Shown one piece after another: positions 11,055 through 21,660 of a stretch of DNA of 64,000 nucleotides. The notes under the pieces were generated by a model, which made no database searches, was not told the origin of the DNA, and worked only from the letters and a program-made list of their open reading frames with translations. Within the stretch, counting starts at the first letter, position 1, and the number at the start of each line of letters is the position of its first letter. The stretch comes from Zasmidium citrigriseum (taxonomy: Eukaryota; Ascomycota; Dothideomycetes; Mycosphaerellales; Mycosphaerellaceae): NCBI GenBank assembly GCA_002786025.1, contig NHNW01000009.1:936376-1000375 (forward strand), written 5' to 3'. The translations under genes and the position numbers were made by a program.

Positions 11055-11891
11055 TCAATCAAGCTCAACTTCCGTACAACACACCAACGGATTGTCCCTC
11101 AAGACACCCTGCTTAAACTTCCTATCCACCTCCACATACCCCTCATCATCCAACATCTTGCCGAAATGCCACAAACTCGGATACCAAATCAACGCTGCAT
11201 CTTCCCACTCTCCATCCTCGCCCTTCTCTGCTTCCTTGGAACTCCAATCCTGCACCCCAAATCCTATCACCACGGGCTCACCGCCGTATTTTATCCCCAC
11301 GGATTCCTGGAAGGCGGCGACGTATTGCATGTAGCGCGGCCTTTGTTGCGGGAGATATGAGAGGAGGTTGAACATTTGCACTGGACCTGGATGGGACTTT
11401 GTGAAGGTGGGGATGAAGTCCTTCAAGGCTACTGGGGAGGATGTTTGTGGGGCGCCCATTGGGATCGAGGACATTGAGAGTGAGGCTTCGAGGTTAGGTG
11501 GCGGGATCACGGCATCCAGGGCACTGTGGTCTGAGTTGCTCCATCCCTGAGGGAGAGGTGTAGCGGGTGCTGTTGCGAGGCGGTGTTTGGTTGCGGGGAG
11601 AGCGGCGAGGGTTTCTTCGTGGGAGGCGGTGGTTATGCTCCAGATGTTGGAGATGTTTGTTGGAAGTGAGGGTTTGGAGTTTGTGGTTATGATTAGGTAG
11701 TCCCATTTTTGGATTGTTGGACCTGTGCCGATGAGGGCGCTGTTGGAGAGTTTTGGGGCGTGGATCCAGTGGTGGCATTCGCCGACGTAGATGGGGCGTT
11801 CGCCTTGGGGCAGGGATTTGAGATGGGACAGAAGGTCTTGGACGTTTGTGTTGGGGCCGAGGGCGACGAGGGTAAACGTTGTGGTGGACAT
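11055..11891 (-). CDS. Uncharacterised protein, DUF1330-like C-terminal half
   Basis: A 278-residue single-exon protein starting at MSTTTFTLVALGP; an upstream TTG in the same frame is not a likely start. The C-terminal part (VQMFNLLSYLPQQRPRYMQY, then AFQESVGIKYGGEPVVIGFG) resembles the dimeric alpha/beta-barrel DUF1330-like arrangement, and the tail WYPSLWHFGKMLDDEGYVE fits that fold. The N-terminal 150 residues look like a second, diverged copy of a similar domain, which is inference. The enzymatic role, if any, is unknown. Codon use is like its neighbours. Confidence 0.65.
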   Translation of the reverse strand: MSTTTFTLVALGPNTNVQDLLSHLKSLPQGERPIYVGECHHWIHAPKLSNSALIGTGPTIQKWDYLIITTNSKPSLPTNISNIWSITTASHEETLAALPATKHRLATAPATPLPQGWSNSDHSALDAVIPPPNLEASLSMSSIPMGAPQTSSPVALKDFIPTFTKSHPGPVQMFNLLSYLPQQRPRYMQYVAAFQESVGIKYGGEPVVIGFGVQDWSSKEAEKGEDGEWEDAALIWYPSLWHFGKMLDDEGYVEVDRKFKQGVLRDNPLVCCTEVELD

Positions 11892-12885
11892 GCTGGTTGT
11901 GTTGAAGGTGGGAATGGATGAGTTTGAGCAAGTCGATTGAAGATGTTGTTGCTTGCTTGACTTGCCTCTCTTCTCCTGCAACGGCCTCGTCCTTATATGC
12001 TCTACTCTCCTTCACCTCTTGCCATCGTCAACTCCATTATCGCCGTCGAGCGTGACTCACGATCCACTTCACCCAAACCTCATATCTCGCTTCTCCAATG
12101 ATTCCATATCCATGAACAGACAAGACGGGACACCGCTCAAGTGAAGTCTCCACCGGAGCGCCAATTTTGCTGTCGAGAGCAATAGATCGTGCGAATAGCG
12201 CGCTGTGAAACGATAACCTTGACATCGCAGGAGTGAGAAGCGTACGGGCGTAAAGTTTCCAAGATGTCGGCTCGTGGTTTGGTGAGGCTGAATGTCGAGA
12301 AGGATTCGGTCACGTGGGTGCCTCGACGCGAGGGTGTTGTCTTTCTTCGTGGTATTGAGGAGAAAGGGCACTTCTCTTCGCTTTTGATGGGGCATCATTT
12401 CGTTGGGGTTCCTTTTTCAAGCACCCGGATCGAGTGCAGCTCTCCACACGCTCCCATAATCCTGAAGTTGTTATTCTTCATGCCGTTCGTCTTCACTGTT
12501 CTTCTCCGAATCTCGCAGCCATCTCCATGCACTATGGCTTTCTTCTCTACGTTCGCCTTCCTCGCGTAGTCTCGTTTCATGGAGATTGTCAGAGTGGCGC
12601 CGCCGACTGGGGAGAAGCCACGGGGTTCGAAGCTTTGCACAGTGCGATATTTCCTTTGCCTGTCTTTCTCCATCTCTTGATTCTGTTCCATGGTGTTGTT
12701 CTTCTTGCTCGCGGATCGTCGTGCCGGTTGTCATCCAGAGCGGGGACCATGATTGACCAAAACCTCACATGTCTGCAGTCTCTCACTCAGCAGACTTTGC
12801 GTGCCTTCCCCACTTGCTGGCCTCGATGACGAACTTGTTGCCACGAAACATACAGGCAGTGCTCTCACGAGCGCAAACAGATCAC
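11892..12885. other. Intergenic, 1.0 kb
   Basis: Promoter of the DUF1330-like gene and 3' flank of BTN1. Short open frames on both strands show no domain or signal. I see nothing else. Confidence 0.5.
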
Positions 12886-14406
12886 TCAAAGCCTCTTGCA
12901 CCAGTCCCTGCCATGATTCACCTGCCATCTGCATAACGCCGTCTCCATTCCCGCACCAAGTAGGCCAGCACAGAAGATTCCCGCACTGTCACTGACCGTC
13001 GCGGCACCCAAGCTGAACTCTCGCTCCTCCTCAGGCTCCTCCTCGCGAATGGCGGCAAACGTGGAGACGTACACCAGACCTCCGAGTAATCCCTCCCAGA
13101 AGATGATGGCGAAGACGAACCAGACTGTGGGAACGAATGGGTACAATGCGTGGGCCGTAAGGGCGACCAGATTGAGTACTTGTAAGAGAGTCGGGATGTA
13201 GAGGCTGCGGATTCGGATGAACGGTAGCGATGATCTCGAGATGAAGACGCCGAACTGATAGATTGTGCCGTACGTTGGATAGAATTCTCTGAACCGGCTG
13301 AACGGGGACTCTTCGAGAGGGAAGAGCAGTGTCGGCGATACGCCCTGATTGATCGTGTACTCGGCCAGATAGACAAGGAAGAGTGGGATCATGTATGGCA
13401 CCACCAGGGATTTCGTTCGGATCAGCTTGATCTTGAAGTCTGACAGCAACCGCTTTAAGGGGTGATGCTCTTGCTGGAAAGCAGGCGAGATGGCTGATGT
13501 AGGTGGTTGCTCCAGTAGACCAGCAGACTCATGGCGATCCCTTTCATCAGCGCGATCGTCATCATCCTGCACTTGCTGGTAGCCCACTTTGCTCTTGCGT
13601 GCAGTCTTCAATGAGGCCAACGGAAGGATGGCAAAGTAGCTGACCAGCATCACAACAGAGAGAAGGATACTCGTCAGCAGAGTGCCTCTCACGCTGAACC
13701 CCAGCGTTGTCGTGGCGAGCGTGTACAGCAGGGAACCGATTATACCAGCACCACCGGTACCACTTCCCCACGCAGCCAGGCTGAAGTGACCATAGTAGTG
13801 CGTCAGGCTTAAGAAGTTGACCTCGCCGAAGCCTGAACTGACGTTGGCCAGGACGATGCCGCCGATCTTGCCAGCAAGAGCTCGTGCGGAAGTGTCATCT
13901 GGGGACAGGGCAACGGCCAGCATGCCACATGCTGAAAGTGCTGAAAGAATCACGACGCGTAAGGAGTATGGGATGAAGTCGATGACATACGGCGTGACAA
14001 TCTTCGTGGACAACTACACGTGGAGAGGTGATTCGTTAGCAAGAGTCTTTAAAGACTGAAGATGAGATCAAATGTACTCCAGGGATGATGGATGCCAGCA
14101 AGACAGTCGCCTTAGGAATGCCAGCGCCTACGAGGTCGAGTGCAGCTGTAAGGAGGATCACGTAGAAGCAGTTGTTGACCAGACCTATGCCGTCACGTCA
14201 ATCGATGGCCGCGGGAAACGACGCCAAGGGATGTCGAACCAAACAACCAGAAAGCGACACTGTCAAGCAGCGAGTTAGCAAGCTAGCATGTGTCGTGATG
14301 ACATAGATGCGTACCAAACCCTCCAGGAAGCTCCCTCAAACTTTGACAGCAGACGCGCATGGTACAGCTGCCACGACGCAGACGGGCTGCCGGGCATTGG
14401 TAGCAT
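12886..14406 (-). CDS. BTN1: Battenin / CLN3 homologue
   Basis: A vacuolar membrane protein of the CLN3 family, linked to vacuolar pH and amino-acid transport. Four exons (14406-14315, 14259-14240, 14184-14078, 14013-12886) give 448 residues. Exon 2 is only 20 nt and encodes VAFWLFG, and all phases agree. The first membrane segments (VAFWLFGLVNNCFYVILLTA) fall on exons 2-3. The family signature GFGEVNFLSLTHYYG and WGSGTGGAGIIGSLLY are in exon 4, followed by a charged cytosolic loop (residues of about 230-275) and five to six further membrane helices. ATG 14406 or 14397 could start the protein. Without the upstream exons the gene would lose its first two membrane helices. Confidence 0.92.
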
Positions 14407-14885
14407 TGGCAGCGGTGGATGGGAGTGATGGAGCGGACATGAAGCGGCTCTACACAGCGAAGTACTTCTTCACGCAAGGGGCGAGCAGAATATCAAGGAG
14501 CACGTGAGGAGGAGATGGCATCACATGCGGTGAGGTGAGGCTCGGACCCAGTTCTTTCCTCAATGCAGGCTAGCGGCCGCTGCGGCTGCCGGCGGCCCTG
14601 TTCCACATTGCAGGGATGTCTGGGATCGTCAAGGGAAGGCGGTCCATCGCGGCTGCCAGGTCTTTCACTCCTTTGCTCGAGACTCGCAATATTCCTCTCC
14701 AACAACACATTCGCCTCCCGATATTCCCGCCGCTACGACTCCTCGATCTCGACATATCCCTCGAAAGACCATGTGGGATCGCTGTTAAGCACCCGCAATG
14801 GTCGAGTCTTCCCAACGCCCATGATTGGGTCCAAAAAACACCAAGAACAACAAACACACACATTGTACGACGGCGACAACGGTAC
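14407..14885. other. Divergent intergenic, 479 bp
   Basis: Shared upstream region of BTN1 (minus) and RXT3 (plus). An out-of-frame ATG near 14431 on the minus strand could form a short upstream reading frame for BTN1. Nothing else can be supported. Confidence 0.5.
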
Positions 14886-17800
14886 ATGATGGATCGCACA
14901 CCCTACCACCGTCCTCCTGACCACCACGCCGGCCACCACCAGACCGCTCCGCCGCCGACGAGCCATGCGCCCGGCTTTCCACCGCCCACCGCCCACCAGC
15001 CGCCGGTGCAGATTCCCTTCGCCGACCCGTTTCACACAAACCGAGACCCGTTCTTGCCTGGAGCAGGGCGTCGGGGCAGTCTGGGGCTCTCGTCCAGAGC
15101 ATGGCCTCCTTCGCAAGGTAAGAAAATCACACGTCACATGGGCCAGGAGAGAGGTGTGCGGGAGACACCACCACGCGCGGATGCGCTGCGAACCTGCAAC
15201 ATGCACCAAGGTCCAAGCTTAGAGGCTGCCGCTGCACGACACGCTCCGAAATGCGATATTACAGCTTACCGGACGTCCCAACGCCGCCCGGCACCGGCAG
15301 TTCAGCGCATGGGGGTGTGCTGGCCGCTGCACGATAATCTGGTGACCGCGCTGGACGATGCCCGCGTGATGCAGTCAGCGCTTCGCACAGGTGTGCAGCG
15401 CGCGTTTGCCGTGAGCGAACTGGCGAGCTGCCGGGGATGTGCAACCAACGAGCAAGGGCCCTGGCAGCGACTCGCGCAAGCGAGGAGTCTAGCTGGAGCC
15501 CCTCACCCAGCCAGCCAGGATCAGGATCACTGACGGCGGCGCATCTGTGGCAGCAAACTCTAAAGCTCGACGAAGCTACAAGCTCTCCAAACCTTATGTG
15601 CTGACTTTTGCGCCATCACCAGGAAACAACGCCCTGCCCGCCCAGCAGCACCAGCAGTACCACGCCGCCGCCTCTGCTCAGCTTTCGCCTCCCTCTCTCC
15701 CCGCGACCCACGCCCCGACGCATCCACCGCCGCCCGCGAATGGTCTGACGATGCAGCACCCGTACGACGAGGCCCGCCGGCGCTCCCTCGGTGCAGCGGG
15801 TAGTCCCCAGTATGGCAGAGGTGAGTACACCGACAACTCTCACATACGCGAACTCACTCACGGGATGCGCGTCAGGCCCATTAGAACCACCGCCGCAACC
15901 TCCTTCCTACCCCGCGCGAAATATGCCTCCGCCCTCGTCGCCTCAGAATGCGCCAACCTCCTCGTCGCATTTGGGGTCTGCACCGCGTGGACCGCCGACA
16001 GCTTCGCCCTTTGCTGGAGTGCGCGATATCGCCAGCAGCCATCGACCTGGAATGTCAATATCCGCGATCCTCGGCAGCGGCGAAGAGCGAAAGCCCAATG
16101 GGTCGCCGCACAGCACCATCGCTGCGCCGACATCAACACCAAAGTCGATGCAACCACCATCGCCAGGAAGAGCACGATCGGCTAGTATGCGAGAAAGTGG
16201 TGACCGGGGCATGAGGCATTCCAGTCCTCCAAGAGTCAGCATGTTTGGAGAGCCGCCGCGGACAGCATCGGAGCCGCGCAGGGATAACATTTTTGGCTCT
16301 CCGCAATTTCGACGCGAACCAGGTACGTGTAGTGAGATGTACCTCACAGGTGCGTGGCGCATACTTATTCGATGATGCGCCATGCCCTGGGGCTGGTATT
16401 ATGCTTTTGTGATCCGAGGGCTATGCGCTGACGAGTGACAGGCCACAGCTTCCGCGCTTTCCAGCCAGGCGTACAGGAGCATCCTCATCACATGAACGGA
16501 CATGGCGCGCCGGCGCGTCCGACGAGTCAGCCCGTGGAAACCCTCATTCGTGGACCTCCTGAGATAGAACATCGTGAAGGGCCGCCTGAGCATCGAGCAG
16601 GCCTGTTTCGTCCATTTGGAGAGCCTTTACCACCGCGAGCCGAACCCGCGCATCGCCCTGAGCGGGCTCCGTTCCACAATGGAGTCACATCACACCCGCA
16701 AGATCGACCCCACTTTAGCAGTTCACAAGCGGAGCGCGAAAGAATGTCTCAAGGACCACCTAGATTTCAGCCTGGCGGATTTGGCGGTCCTTTGCGCGAA
16801 GAGCAAAGCTCGTTGTTTCGACCAGCTTGCCAGCCGACATCACATCCGGCTCCTGACAGTGCCCGAGAATCTATAGAGGGGAGGGCACAAGACATGCGCC
16901 GACAGCTTTCTCGACCATCGCCTGGTCCCGGGGACCCATTGTCGGTGGAACGAAATCGCAATGGATTTGTGGACCGCCCAATGACACTCGAGGAACACCA
17001 GAGAAATGACATGTTGCATCGTGGACAATTACGAAAAGAAAGCGAAGGATCTGTTCATCGCGCTGTTCTCAACATCAGCCCGGAGTTGAATCGCAAAGGT
17101 CGAAACTCGCCCCTTCCGCAGGCCGTACAAGGAGCCCAACCTAGGCATATTGGACCCGGCGGCGACAATCCTGGCATCAAGATGGAATTTGGCCGCATGT
17201 TCTCGGGTCTCGGATCTGGCGCTGGCAGCGGCACCCCCAATCCCCACCACGCCATGAACGGAGTATCAACACCCTCACGTATGATGAGTCCATCATCACG
17301 GCATGTTGACGGTCATGATTTGGTTCGATCAGCTGTTGCGGAAATTGACCAAAGGAGAAGTGGCTCCAAAGCTGGATCTAGAGCAGGCAGAAGGAATCGA
17401 CGTCGTTCCAGGGATGACATCGAAAACCAGGACGCCGACGGCAGACACACTCCTGACTTGCAGCGCAACAAGCGCGCAAAGACCAATCAACCTGCGCATC
17501 ATCATCATCACCACATGCATCCGCACCACCACCATCACCACCATCACAACCTTCACGAGATCAACGACCCCACTTCCGGTTCTTTCATCATGCATCGCGT
17601 TCCCTCCAATTCGGGTGCTCCTCCGCCAATGATGAATCAAGGGCCTCACCATCACCACCATGCTCACCCTGGACATCATCACCACCATCCACCTCGAGCT
17701 GCGCCCCCGGCACGAAAGCCCTTGACAACGATTCACAACGAGAAGGTAATCAGTGAATGTTCGAGCAAGCCACGAAAGCATCTTGGATCACAGCTCTACA

Positions 17801-18498
17801 CGACCGAAGTGTCAATGCCGCCTGCTACTAGCACGCCTGTGGACGCCAGCATCAAGTTCAGCAGCAAAATGAAGCCAATCCCGGTGTTTCAGGGACAGGA
17901 AAATTGTACATTTACTGTTCGAGTGCCCCGATATTATATCACTCCAAGCGATCCAAGGTCCGACAAAGTCTCAAGTCTAGAGGAGATATGCAAACATCGG
18001 AATCTCTGGGGTACCGAAATCTATACGGACGACTCTGATGTGGTAGCCGCTGCAGTCCACTCCGGCTGGATCAAAGGGGACTTTGGCGAGTATAACGAAG
18101 ACATCCGCGAAGTCTGCGACAACGATTCGGAACGTGACGGTGACGAGGAAGTACCATCTTCGCTCCAGACGAGACCAAGCCGACCTGTTAAGATTCCCCC
18201 AGGCTGCGACGCTCACATAACCGTCCTTATACTGCCACCTCTGCAATCGTATACAGGGGTTAATCAGCATCACATTCGATCACGGGATTGGAAAGATACT
18301 CACGACGGGATGTCGTACATGATCCACAGTATTGACTTTGTCGACGAAGGGTCATCGAGTCGATTCGTGGAGCGCAGTGGCGCCGCGAGGAAGAAGAGAA
18401 TCGCAATGGAAGAAGCAAACAGGAGAGAGGAAGCTGCAGCAGGCCTGCTGATGTTTGCTAACGGCAATGGATCGGGGACTGTGCGAGTAGGAGCATAA
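14886..18498 (+). CDS. RXT3: Transcriptional regulator Rxt3 (Rpd3L histone deacetylase complex)
   Basis: Four exons (14886-15117, 15623-15820, 15876-16322, 16442-18498) give 977 residues, all junctions in phase 1. The first 780 residues are disordered and rich in Pro, Ser and Arg, with two His-rich tracts (17506-17550 and 17645-17690) and a basic RRNRRRSRDD patch. The C-terminal Rxt3 domain includes FTVRVPRYYITP, HRNLWGTEIYTDDSDVV, AAVHSGWIKGDFGEY and DGMSYMIHSIDFVDEG. Rxt3 is a subunit of the large Rpd3 deacetylase complex, acting in gene repression. Intron 1 is 505 nt, about ten times the local norm, with an open but compositionally odd frame inside it. Confidence 0.9.
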
Positions 18499-18785
18499 GA
18501 CATGCAGAGCAGATCTACCAGTCGCTCGGCGACGACCAGCTAAAGAAGACGGCGATTTTCATGGCTGAATTTGACAAACACGAATACAACGTTTAGCAAA
18601 AGATATCCTGTATGAATTGTATGAGCTACGGCCTGTAGTCATGAAATGTAAAAGTTGCAGATGTCCTTCACAATCTTCTTCTGCTCTGTCTCTCGCGCGA
18701 ATCTCGGCTAAAGTGAGTGAATCTTTGAATCCCCCGAACCTCCGCTGTTGAACTTCCCTCTCTTTTACAACCCACAGCCACCAAC

Positions 18786-20054
18786 ATGCATCGCTGCAAA
18801 TGCTCCACGAGAGCCCTGGAGAGCTTCATCGAAGACTTCGCCGGTCTCAATCTTCGCCAAGAGCGAGCGCGTCGATTCTTTCAGCAGCACCACCGAAGAT
18901 TCACATCGCGACTTTCCCTACGGCAGTCAGAGTTCTCGAACGAGGAACGTAGAGCAGCAGACGAGGCTTTCGACAATGTTCATGTGCCCGATGAGCTACT
19001 GGGAAAATGGGCGGGGACGAATCCTGGGGCGAGGGGTGTGAAGTGTGTGCTTTCGGGAGGTCTCAATGAAGAGAAGGTGGTCGAGCAAGAGGGAACGGGG
19101 ACTGCGCTTGAAAGGCCTGCAAGAGTTGGACATGAGGTATCACGGCCTATGCTTGAGATTCCTGCGATTTCGCAACACATGCCATTGCCCAGGACCGAAG
19201 AGCCTACTACGAGGAGGACGAAGCCCTGTGTATCTGCGAGGCAATTGAGAAAGCTACGGAGGATTGAAGAGGGGAAACATCCACTGGGAAGGAGCAAGGA
19301 TGCACAGAATGTGGAGGAAGCCATGACGTCGTGGGATAAGGTCTTGGAGAAAGTTGACGGGATTGAGAACTCGGAGGGTCTCAACAATGATGCGGTCGAA
19401 GAGGATATTTTGGAGAGGAAGGGAAAGAACACGGGGACCGAGAATGAAGGAGATGTGGAGAATATTCTGAAGATGTTGGGTGTGGAGAGCAGAGATGCTG
19501 CCCAAAAGTCGAAGACGAAGACGGCCAAGTCAGACTCCAAAGACACATCGTCCACCAAGCCCTCTCCAAAACCCAAGAAAGAATCCTGGCAAATCTCCAA
19601 ATCCGCGCTCAAAGCCAAATTCGGCGAAGCCGGCTGGCAGCCACGCAAACGACTCTCTCCGGACACCCTTGAAGGCATCCGCGCCCTTCACGCCTCCGAC
19701 CCGACGACCTACTCTACCGCGACGCTGGCCACGCACTTCCAGATCACGCCGGAGGCGATTCGAAGGATTTTGAAGTCCAAATGGCAGCCTAGTTCGGAGG
19801 AGTCGGAGAAGAGGATGGAGAGGTGGGAGAGACGGGGCGCGAGGAAGTGGGGCGAGATGGCGGAGCAGGGGATGAGGCCGCCGAAGAGGTGGAGGGCTAT
19901 GGGGGTTGGGAAGGCGGATGATGAGAGAAATGGTGGGGAGAAGAAAAGGAGCAGTGGGAAGAGGAAGACGGTAGGGGAGAGGAAGTGGGATGAGGCTGTT
20001 GATGCGGCGGATCGGTTGCCAATGGAAGGCAGCTTTGCGGATAGGATCTTGTAA
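18786..20054 (+). CDS. RRG9: Rrg9 / neugrin-like mitochondrial protein
   Basis: A 422-residue single-exon protein. The C-terminal segment [20 protein letters not shown], then the [29 protein letters not shown] helix-turn-helix-like stretch, is diagnostic of the Rrg9/neugrin family. Yeast RRG9 is needed for respiratory growth and mtDNA maintenance; neugrin binds the mitochondrial large rRNA. The middle (residues 140-290) is charged and low in order, and the tail is Lys/Arg-rich. The N-terminus [18 protein letters not shown] could act as a targeting helix. Confidence 0.88.
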   Translation: MHRCKCSTRALESFIEDFAGLNLRQERARRFFQQHHRRFTSRLSLRQSEFSNEERRAADEAFDNVHVPDELLGKWAGTNPGARGVKCVLSGGLNEEKVVEQEGTGTALERPARVGHEVSRPMLEIPAISQHMPLPRTEEPTTRRTKPCVSARQLRKLRRIEEGKHPLGRSKDAQNVEEAMTSWDKVLEKVDGIENSEGLNNDAVEEDILERKGKNTGTENEGDVENILKMLGVESRDAAQKSKTKTAKSDSKDTSSTKPSPKPKKESWQISKSALKAKFGEAGWQPRKRLSPDTLEGIRALHASDPTTYSTATLATHFQITPEAIRRILKSKWQPSSEESEKRMERWERRGARKWGEMAEQGMRPPKRWRAMGVGKADDERNGGEKKRSSGKRKTVGERKWDEAVDAADRLPMEGSFADRIL

Positions 20055-20551
20055 GAGGAGATCAGATGAGAAGGACGACGTTTCGACCCGTGAGAGCCTA
20101 CTTCCGACCTACACCCACCGTGCAAGAACATTTCGGGTCGCCGTCATCTTCACCACAAGCTTTGGTAGCTATCGTGGAAATGCCGCCTCGACACCGCTCT
20201 CATCATAGACCCCTCTTCTTCGTCCTGGGCTAGTCCGTCGACGCGCTCTGCACCACCTTCTGGCGTAGCCTTTACCCCTAATGTGGAAGGTCGAGCATCA
20301 TCCAGACTCATGGACTGCACAGAGCCCCCAATAGCCGGAGAGGGCAGGTCTCCAAATGCCTGCCAGTCCCGGCAGAATGGGCACCCCGACCCCGTGGTTC
20401 GAGTTGAGCCTAATCAAGGACGAACTCCGTTCCGTTCATCGACGTCCACTTGAGCGATTCTCCCCTCGTTCGACAAGTGGCTGCTCCAAAATGCCGAAAC
20501 CAGGCGTTTGCCTCCGCCTTCATCCCTCGCGGTGGACAAAGGAAGCACATC
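20055..20551. other. Intergenic, about 500 bp
   Basis: 3' flank of RRG9. The plus-strand frame that becomes the small candidate gene below is already open from 20411 but has no ATG there. Confidence 0.45.
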
Positions 20552-20818
20552 ATGTTCATCAAGGAGCGGAGGGGAGACCCTCCCAATCTACGCAGTGAAA
20601 TGCAACACTTCATAACTTCCGTCGTCTCTCGCCACAAACCCGCCAAGCCCCTCGCCATCCTCACGAAAGAGCCGCAACCAGCGAAAGCGAACTTCTCGCT
20701 TCTCTCGTCTACACATACCCCAGTACCACAAGAACCGTTCGTAAGGCCCAAAGTCAAAACATACGCTGCTGCAACTCTCCAAGCAATACGATCCTTACGA
20801 AGCAATAGAAGCGAATAA
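20552..20818 (+). CDS. Possible small hypothetical protein
   Basis: Unrecognised. The frame is open from 20411 to a stop at 20816-20818, and the first ATG is at 20552 (MFIKERRGDPPNLRSEMQHF), giving 88 residues. Codon use upstream of that ATG (VRQVAAPKCRNQAFASAF) also looks coding, so an upstream spliced exon or a broken start is possible. The product would be basic and soluble. An antisense frame at 20410-20805 looks less coding-like. I treat it as a tentative gene. Confidence 0.3.
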   Translation: MFIKERRGDPPNLRSEMQHFITSVVSRHKPAKPLAILTKEPQPAKANFSLLSSTHTPVPQEPFVRPKVKTYAAATLQAIRSLRSNRSE

Positions 20819-21139
20819 TTTGGTAAAGCACCGAGGCAACTCGTTAGAACTTACTCGAAGAGCGGGCTTGGCAGTGACTTAGAGTTTGGGGGTATGGCAT
20901 GACCACGTGTGTGGCTGCGAATTGTTCTTGCGAGATGTGAATTCGGATGCTATTGATCCGGGGAGGATTCTTTGGATCTTTGATCATTTGATGGGGGTGC
21001 GGAGTGTGGAGAGAGGAGATGGGGTAGTGGATACGAGGCGGTATATATCTTGATCATCTCCTCTCTTCTACAAACGATCAGATAAACCATCACCAAGCCA
21101 AATAACTGTTGTACATCCATCGAACGATCAACCACCAAG
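20819..21139. other. Intergenic, 321 bp
   Basis: Promoter region of the small cysteine-rich secreted protein. A TATA-like TATATATC occurs about 95 bp upstream of its ATG. Nothing else is seen. Confidence 0.5.
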
Positions 21140-21410
21140 ATGCAGTTCCAAACCACCATCGCCTTCTTCCTCGCCCTCATCACCTTCTCCGTCGCCGCGC
21201 CTCTCGAAGTCGAAGAACGTCAATTGAACGGCATCCTTCTGTGTCCGTTGACTGGCACGCCGCTGTGTGAGACTCAGTGCCAGTTGCTTACGCAGTCTTG
21301 TGGGCAGTGTGCTCCTAACAAGTAAGATTCTGAACATTTGTCGTTGGAGAGAGTTGGCTGACATTCGTGATAGCAAATGCTACTGCTGCAATGGAACGAT
21401 CCTGAACTAG
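21140..21410 (+). CDS. Small secreted cysteine-rich protein, eight cysteines
   Basis: Two exons (21140-21321 and 21374-21410) with a 52-nt intron (GTAAGA...GATAG) encode 72 residues. MQFQTTIAFFLALITFSVA is a signal peptide, followed by a short acidic propeptide (PLEVEERQ). The mature part of about 45 residues contains eight cysteines in the order C-x7-C-x3-C-x6-C-x2-C-x5-C-x-C-C and ends CNGTILN. Four disulfides are possible. The second exon supplies the last three cysteines, so the unspliced frame would be incomplete. The family is unknown; the architecture fits secreted effector-like or antimicrobial-like peptides, which is inference. Confidence 0.75.
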
Positions 21411-21660
21411 AGAGCGAAGGTATTTTGAGGCGTTGAAGGACTTTCGTTGGGAAGAGCATGCATTCTCAGGATAACGGTACTGGTTATGAAGGATATACCT
21501 ATGTGGCTATGAGGCATTAGCATTATTGCGAAGGCTATCTATATGGTATCTGCATCCAAGGCAATGTGCATCTGTATGTGTATCGTCTCGTTAAAGTGGT
21601 CGTCCATTCGTCGAAACGTATCGTCGTCGCTTGGTCGGGGTCGTGTCTGATGTACAAGAG

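Noticed and set aside
20410..20805. Minus-strand frame opposite the small candidate gene
   Set aside because: The plus-strand frame has the more coding-like codon use; the minus frame is Cys/Trp-scattered and lacks a domain.
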